Of a stretch of DNA of 64,000 nucleotides, positions 60,453 to 64,000 are shown piece by piece. Position 1 is the first letter of the stretch. Each line of letters begins with the position of its first letter. This stretch comes from JAHRVQ01 sp963976815. Lineage in GTDB: Bacteria; Pseudomonadota; Gammaproteobacteria; Pseudomonadales; Azotimanducaceae. The stretch is taken from NCBI GenBank assembly GCA_963976815.1, contig CAXBLU010000013.1, positions 1 to 64,000 on the forward strand, written 5' to 3'. The notes under the pieces are model-generated. The model had not been told where the DNA came from and searched no databases. It saw only the letters and a program-made list of their open reading frames with translations. The translations under genes and the position numbers were made by a program.

Positions 60453-61577
60453 ATGGCAAAACGAGATTATTACGAGATCCTTGGCGTCGCTAGAGATGCC
60501 GATGAAAAGGAAATAAAAAAAGCCTATCGCCGGCTTGCCATGAAATATCATCCTGACCGTAATCCCGACGATGTGAATGCGGATGAAAAATTTAAAGAAG
60601 CCAGTGAAGCGGCGGAAATCCTAACCAGTGCTGAGAAGCGCCAGTCATACGATCAGTATGGCCACGCGGCTTTTGAAGGTGGTGGCGGCGGTGGCTTTAA
60701 TGGCAATGGTAACTTCGGTTCGGTTTTTGAAGATATTTTTGGTGACATCTTTTCCGGCGGCAGAGGCGGCGGTGGTCAGCAGGTTCATCGTGGTTCTGAC
60801 CTGAAATATATTTTGGATCTTGATCTCGAAGAGGCTGTCCGTGGTACCAATCCCAAAATCACAATTCCAACGCTTGCAGAGTGTATGGAGTGCCTGGGTT
60901 CCGGGGCGAAGAAGGGATCATCACCGATCGCCTGTGTGCAATGTGGTGGAGTAGGCCAGGTTACAGCCCGGCAAGGGTTCTTTTCCATTCAACAAACCTG
61001 CCCGCGCTGTCGCGGTCGAGGCAAGATGATCTCCGATCCCTGCGGCCCCTGTCGTGGCCAGGGTCGTGTTGAAGAATCCAAGACCCTTTCCGTCAAAGTG
61101 CCACCGGGTGTAGATACCGGTGACCGAATCCGTCTGGCGGGTCAGGGTGAAGCTGGTGCTAATGGAGGCCCTGCAGGGGATCTATATGTCCAGATGAATG
61201 TCCGGGATCACAAGATATTTACCCGTGAGGGTGAGCACCTATATTGTGAGGTGCCGATCAGTTTTGTCGACGCGGCCCTGGGCGGCGAGTTGGAAGTCCC
61301 AACCCTGGATGGTCGGGTCAATCTCAAAATTCCCCCGGAGACCCAAACGGGCAAGCTTTTCCGACTGCGAGGTAAAGGCGTTAATGTCACGCAAATTCGT
61401 GGTGGGTCGATTGGTGACCTCTACTGTCGCGTCACGGTTGAGACGCCGGTTGGCCTGTCGAAACGACAGAAAGAATTGCTGAAAGAGTTTGCCGGGCAAT
61501 CTGAGACCAAGCAGTCGCCGAAACAAGCTTCCTGGCTTGGCAATGTTAAAGGCTTTTTTGATTCGCTGACGGACTAG
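60453..61577 (+). CDS. dnaJ: Chaperone protein DnaJ
   Basis: A 374-residue Hsp40 of type I. The J domain with the HPD motif (YHPDRNPDD), a Gly/Phe-rich stretch (about 72-110) and four CxxCxGxG zinc repeats (CMECLGSG, CVQCGGVG, CPRCRGRG, CGPCRGQG, about 145-212) are followed by the C-terminal client-binding domains. It stimulates DnaK ATPase. Confidence 0.96.
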   Translation: MAKRDYYEILGVARDADEKEIKKAYRRLAMKYHPDRNPDDVNADEKFKEASEAAEILTSAEKRQSYDQYGHAAFEGGGGGGFNGNGNFGSVFEDIFGDIFSGGRGGGGQQVHRGSDLKYILDLDLEEAVRGTNPKITIPTLAECMECLGSGAKKGSSPIACVQCGGVGQVTARQGFFSIQQTCPRCRGRGKMISDPCGPCRGQGRVEESKTLSVKVPPGVDTGDRIRLAGQGEAGANGGPAGDLYVQMNVRDHKIFTREGEHLYCEVPISFVDAALGGELEVPTLDGRVNLKIPPETQTGKLFRLRGKGVNVTQIRGGSIGDLYCRVTVETPVGLSKRQKELLKEFAGQSETKQSPKQASWLGNVKGFFDSLTD

Positions 61578-61675
61578 AAGTTGGGCTACTGGGCTGGCCT
61601 GGCGAGCCCCTGGTCCATTTCAATATTAAAAATCGCTTTAACTCAGATTTAAATTAAATCTTTCAATCAGAGCGA

Positions 61676-61693
61676 GCGCGAATCAGTTCGCGC
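61676..61693. repeat. GC-rich hairpin between dnaJ and dapB
   Basis: GCGCGAA-TCAG-TTCGCGC, a perfect 7-bp stem, lies just after an AT-rich stretch (ATTTAAATTAAAT). There is no T-run, so its role is unclear. Confidence 0.5.
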
Positions 61694-61755
61694 CGCTGGT
61701 CAGCACGCTGCTAAATCGTTATCCTCGCCCCGTTTCCAATTTCTAGAATCAGATC

Positions 61756-62565
61756 ATGACCAATATTGCCGTTATTGGCGCCGCGGGCAGAATGGGTAAA
61801 ACCTTAATCGAAACGATAGTGGCTAACCCCAATGCTAAACTGACAGCCGCCATCGAGCAGCCGGGCGTGTCCCTCATTGGCGCTGATGCCGGTGAGGTTG
61901 CGGGTGTCGGTCATCTGGGCGTTCCCATCAGTGATAGTTTGGAATCAATCCTTGATGACTTTGATGTCCTGATCGATTTTACCGTTGCAGCGGCAACCCA
62001 GGTTCATGTTGATATCTGTGCGAGCGGCGGTAAGAAACTCGTGATTGGCACCACAGGGCTGAGTCCGGCCCAGAACAGCCAGGTGCAGAAAGCCGGTGAT
62101 CAGATCGCGATCGTCTATGCGCCAAATTACAGTATTGGTGTTAACGCGACATTCAAATTGCTGGATGTGGCTGCGCGTATATTCGGCGATAGTGTGGATA
62201 TAGAGATCACTGAGGCTCACCACCGGCACAAGGTTGATGCGCCATCGGGTACCGCCTTGAAAATGGGGGAAGTGATTGCCGATGCACTGGGCCGAGATCT
62301 GACTGATGTCGCGATATATGGCCGAGAAGGTCAGACCGGAGCGCGAGATCGTCAAACCATAGGCTTTTCCACGATTCGTGGTGGTGACATCATCGGAGAG
62401 CACCAAGTGATGTTTGCTGGCCAGGGCGAGCGCTTAGAAATCACCCATCGTGCCCAGAGCCGGTCCAACTTTGCGGAGGGTGCCGTACGAGCTGCCGTGT
62501 GGGTCGCAGCCCAGCATAACGGGGTTTATGACATGCAAGATGTGCTTGGTCTAAAAGACCTGTAG
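61756..62565 (+). CDS. dapB: 4-hydroxy-tetrahydrodipicolinate reductase
   Basis: A 269-residue enzyme of lysine/diaminopimelate synthesis. NAD(P)-binding GAAGRMGKTL (about 8-17) and the catalytic EAHHRHKVDAPSGTA region (about 155-169) are present, with a normal length. It sits between dnaJ and carA, the conserved order. Confidence 0.95.
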   Translation: MTNIAVIGAAGRMGKTLIETIVANPNAKLTAAIEQPGVSLIGADAGEVAGVGHLGVPISDSLESILDDFDVLIDFTVAAATQVHVDICASGGKKLVIGTTGLSPAQNSQVQKAGDQIAIVYAPNYSIGVNATFKLLDVAARIFGDSVDIEITEAHHRHKVDAPSGTALKMGEVIADALGRDLTDVAIYGREGQTGARDRQTIGFSTIRGGDIIGEHQVMFAGQGERLEITHRAQSRSNFAEGAVRAAVWVAAQHNGVYDMQDVLGLKDL

Positions 62566-62766
62566 GCCGAAAAAAGTCGATCCGACTGGCTTCTGATGGC
62601 CTGTTCCACTAGAATACGGCGCCAGCGAAGTGTCATGGCGCAGTAAGAAAAGTAGAACAAAAAGTAGCACGACAGATAGTGTCGTAAATGGCTCAAATAG
62701 CGCCTTCTAATGGTCGAGTAACTGGTCCGAACTGTTGCAACAGAAAACGTGGAAACGAAATTTTAT

Positions 62767-62804
62767 AAAAAGCGAGATGGAAGCAATTCCCTCTCGCTTT
62801 TTTT
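62767..62804 (+). terminator. Intrinsic terminator/attenuator upstream of carA
   Basis: AAAAAGCGAGA pairs with TCTCGCTTTTT around an inner GGAA-GCAA-TTCC stem-loop, followed by T residues. It is a strong Rho-independent signal. Confidence 0.85.
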
Positions 62805-62860
62805 CGACCTGAACACTTACCTGAAGTTTTTAGCCACAAGATATTTAGCTACACGACATT

Positions 62861-62882
62861 TGTGACAAGACATCTTGTCACA
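62861..62882. repeat. 22-bp palindrome upstream of carA
   Basis: Perfect arms TGTGACAAGA and TCTTGTCACA with a 2-base centre, 68 bp before the carA start. It is suited to a dimeric regulator or a leader hairpin. It does not match an ArgR or PurR box as far as I can tell. Confidence 0.75.
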
Positions 62883-62949
62883 GGACATGAGAAAGCTTTT
62901 TACAAAGCATTTTTGTTGAACCCTTTTACCACCCACGGAGATTCACAAA

Positions 62950-64000
62950 TTGGCCAATAGAGCAGTACTTGCCCTGGAGAACGGAGATTGGTTCGAAGGT
63001 CAGTCTATTGGTGTTTCCGGTCAGTCCGTCGGTGAAGTTGTTTTTAATACGTCTATGACCGGCTATCAAGAGATCCTCACGGATCCTTCCTACGCAAAAC
63101 AAATCATCACCCTGACCCATCCTCACATCGGCAATACCGGTGCGAACCTTGAGGATGAAGAATCCAACCAGGTCTGGGCTTCGGGGCTTATCATTAAGGA
63201 TCTACCTCTGGCCTACTCAAACTGGCGGGCAGAGATGTCCCTTACTGAGTACCTCGCCGAGCGAAATGTTGTCGCGATTGCTGGTATTGATACTCGAAAG
63301 TTAACTGGTGTTCTGCGGGATCAGGGATCACTGAAGGGTTGTCTAATTGCTGGAGAAAATCTTAGTGAATCCGATATTAAGCAAGCCATCGCTGCGGCCC
63401 GTGAGTTTTCCGGGTTAAAGGGTTTAGATCTTGCCAGGGTTGTGACCACCGACACCCAATACAGTTGGCGCGAAGGTGCCTGGGTAATAGGTGAAGGCCA
63501 TACGGTCCGTGAAGAGTTCAGCTATAAAGTTGTTGCCTATGACTTCGGTGTGAAGCGCAACATTCTAAGAATGTTAACTGACCGGGGCTGTGAGCTGACG
63601 GTAGTGCCAGCACAAACCCCTGCGAGTGAAGTCCTGGCGATGAATCCCGATGGCGTGTTCTTATCTAATGGGCCCGGTGATCCGGATCCCTGCGATTACG
63701 CGATTAACGCGATTAAAGAAATGGTTGCGACGGATGTGCCGGTGTTTGGTATTTGCCTCGGATTACAATTGCTAGGTCTGGCGGCAGGAATGAAAACCAA
63801 AAAAATGGGTCACGGGCATCACGGAGCTAATCATCCGGTTCAGAATTTGGATGACAACACCGTACTGATTACGAGTCAGAATCATGGTTTTTGCATCGAT
63901 GATGCTAGTCTGCCAGGTAATGTTCGAGTGACTCACAAATCCTTGTTTGATGAATCAATTCAGGGTCTTCATTTGACGGATCATCCAGCCTTTGGCTTTC
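62950..64000 (+). CDS. carA: Carbamoyl-phosphate synthase small subunit (partial, runs off window)
   Basis: The first 350 residues are visible; the family is about 375-385 long, so the end lies past the window. The N-terminal CPSase small domain has GEVVFNTSMTGYQEI and NTGANLEDEES. The class I glutaminase domain has LSNGPGDPDP and the nucleophile Cys in VFGICLGLQLLG. It supplies ammonia to CarB for arginine and pyrimidine synthesis. The start is TTG, 9 bp after CGGAG. Confidence 0.95.
   Translation, partial: MANRAVLALENGDWFEGQSIGVSGQSVGEVVFNTSMTGYQEILTDPSYAKQIITLTHPHIGNTGANLEDEESNQVWASGLIIKDLPLAYSNWRAEMSLTEYLAERNVVAIAGIDTRKLTGVLRDQGSLKGCLIAGENLSESDIKQAIAAAREFSGLKGLDLARVVTTDTQYSWREGAWVIGEGHTVREEFSYKVVAYDFGVKRNILRMLTDRGCELTVVPAQTPASEVLAMNPDGVFLSNGPGDPDPCDYAINAIKEMVATDVPVFGICLGLQLLGLAAGMKTKKMGHGHHGANHPVQNLDDNTVLITSQNHGFCIDDASLPGNVRVTHKSLFDESIQGLHLTDHPAFGF

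Larger units (their letters stand above)
62566..62949 (+). promoter_or_regulatory. dapB-carA intergenic leader region
   Basis: A 384-bp gap without a convincing gene. It holds an ACGACA/TGTCGT hairpin near 62688-62705, a strong intrinsic terminator at 62767-62804, a 22-bp palindrome at 62861-62882 embedded in a run of related CACAAGAT/CACGACAT/GACAAGACAT/CACAGGACAT motifs, and the CGGAG ribosome-binding site of carA. The terminator either ends the dapB transcript or attenuates carA. Confidence 0.55.

Noticed and set aside
1..64000. CRISPR arrays, insertion-sequence transposases, prophage or toxin-antitoxin modules
   Set aside because: No spaced direct-repeat array, transposase, integrase or phage structural gene could be recognised anywhere in the window.

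Overview
The window is chromosomal DNA of a gammaproteobacterium. The backbone gene orders resemble those I recall from the Pseudomonas/marine 'OMG' lineage. They are rnr-rlmB-rpsF-rpsR-(membrane protein)-rplI-dnaB-alr-radA; nrdR-ribD-ribH-nusB-thiL-pgpA; ribA, dxs-ispA-xseB; and smpB-ratA-rnfH-bamE-fur-recN-hrcA-grpE-dnaK-dnaJ-dapB-carA. A Na+-type flagellar stator (pomAB), a sodium-symporter-family carrier and a sulfatase fit a marine free-living bacterium, but the species cannot be named from the sequence alone. Genes are very tightly packed: several convergent pairs meet with 0-9 bases between stops or overlap. TTG and GTG starts are common.

Layout: 1-421 holds a tRNA-Leu(CAG) followed downstream (minus strand) by 117-bp tandem repeats that each carry a copy of the tRNA 3' end. 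422-10132 is translation/replication housekeeping. 10133-20314 holds ettA, nrdR, riboflavin, thiamine, phospholipid and isoprenoid genes. 20440-22739 is the PomAB stator plus a PilZ protein. 22805-29108 holds cytochrome c', then (minus strand) an ECF sigma/anti-sigma/periplasmic coiled-coil operon running into a TTG-started lacZ and a cytochrome b561. 29278-45407 is accessory: sulfatase, an ABC-2 exporter fused to an M1 peptidase, an M48 protease, Nudix enzymes, a degenerate GGDEF protein, LysR/azoreductase, pirin, a second ECF sigma locus, and VOC and YkgJ proteins. 45477-46983 is the ssrA (tmRNA) locus. 47077-64000 returns to the conserved smpB-to-carA block.

The most striking locus is ssrA on the minus strand. 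The tmRNA gene (46242-46934, tag ANDENYALAA) is interrupted in its T-loop by a 314-nt insert with the hallmarks of a self-splicing group I intron: U before the 5' splice site, G as last base, a P1 helix with U.G at the junction, and a conserved 3' core motif. Only 17 nt of tmRNA follow the intron. About 180 bp beyond the tmRNA 3' end, on the same strand, is a free-standing single-motif LAGLIDADG homing endonuclease. Its promoter lies under a near-consensus LexA (SOS) box. The rejoined T-arm is an inverted repeat, the kind of site a homodimeric LAGLIDADG enzyme would recognise. I propose an intron/endonuclease pair in which mobility is coupled to DNA damage; this is inference and needs testing.

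Other points of interest are a long hairpin that appears to bury the lacZ ribosome-binding site, a REP-like element between dnaK and dnaJ, an intrinsic terminator plus a 22-bp palindrome in the carA leader, a diguanylate-cyclase-like protein with a lost active site but kept I-site, and a riboflavin cluster lacking ribC and ribB.
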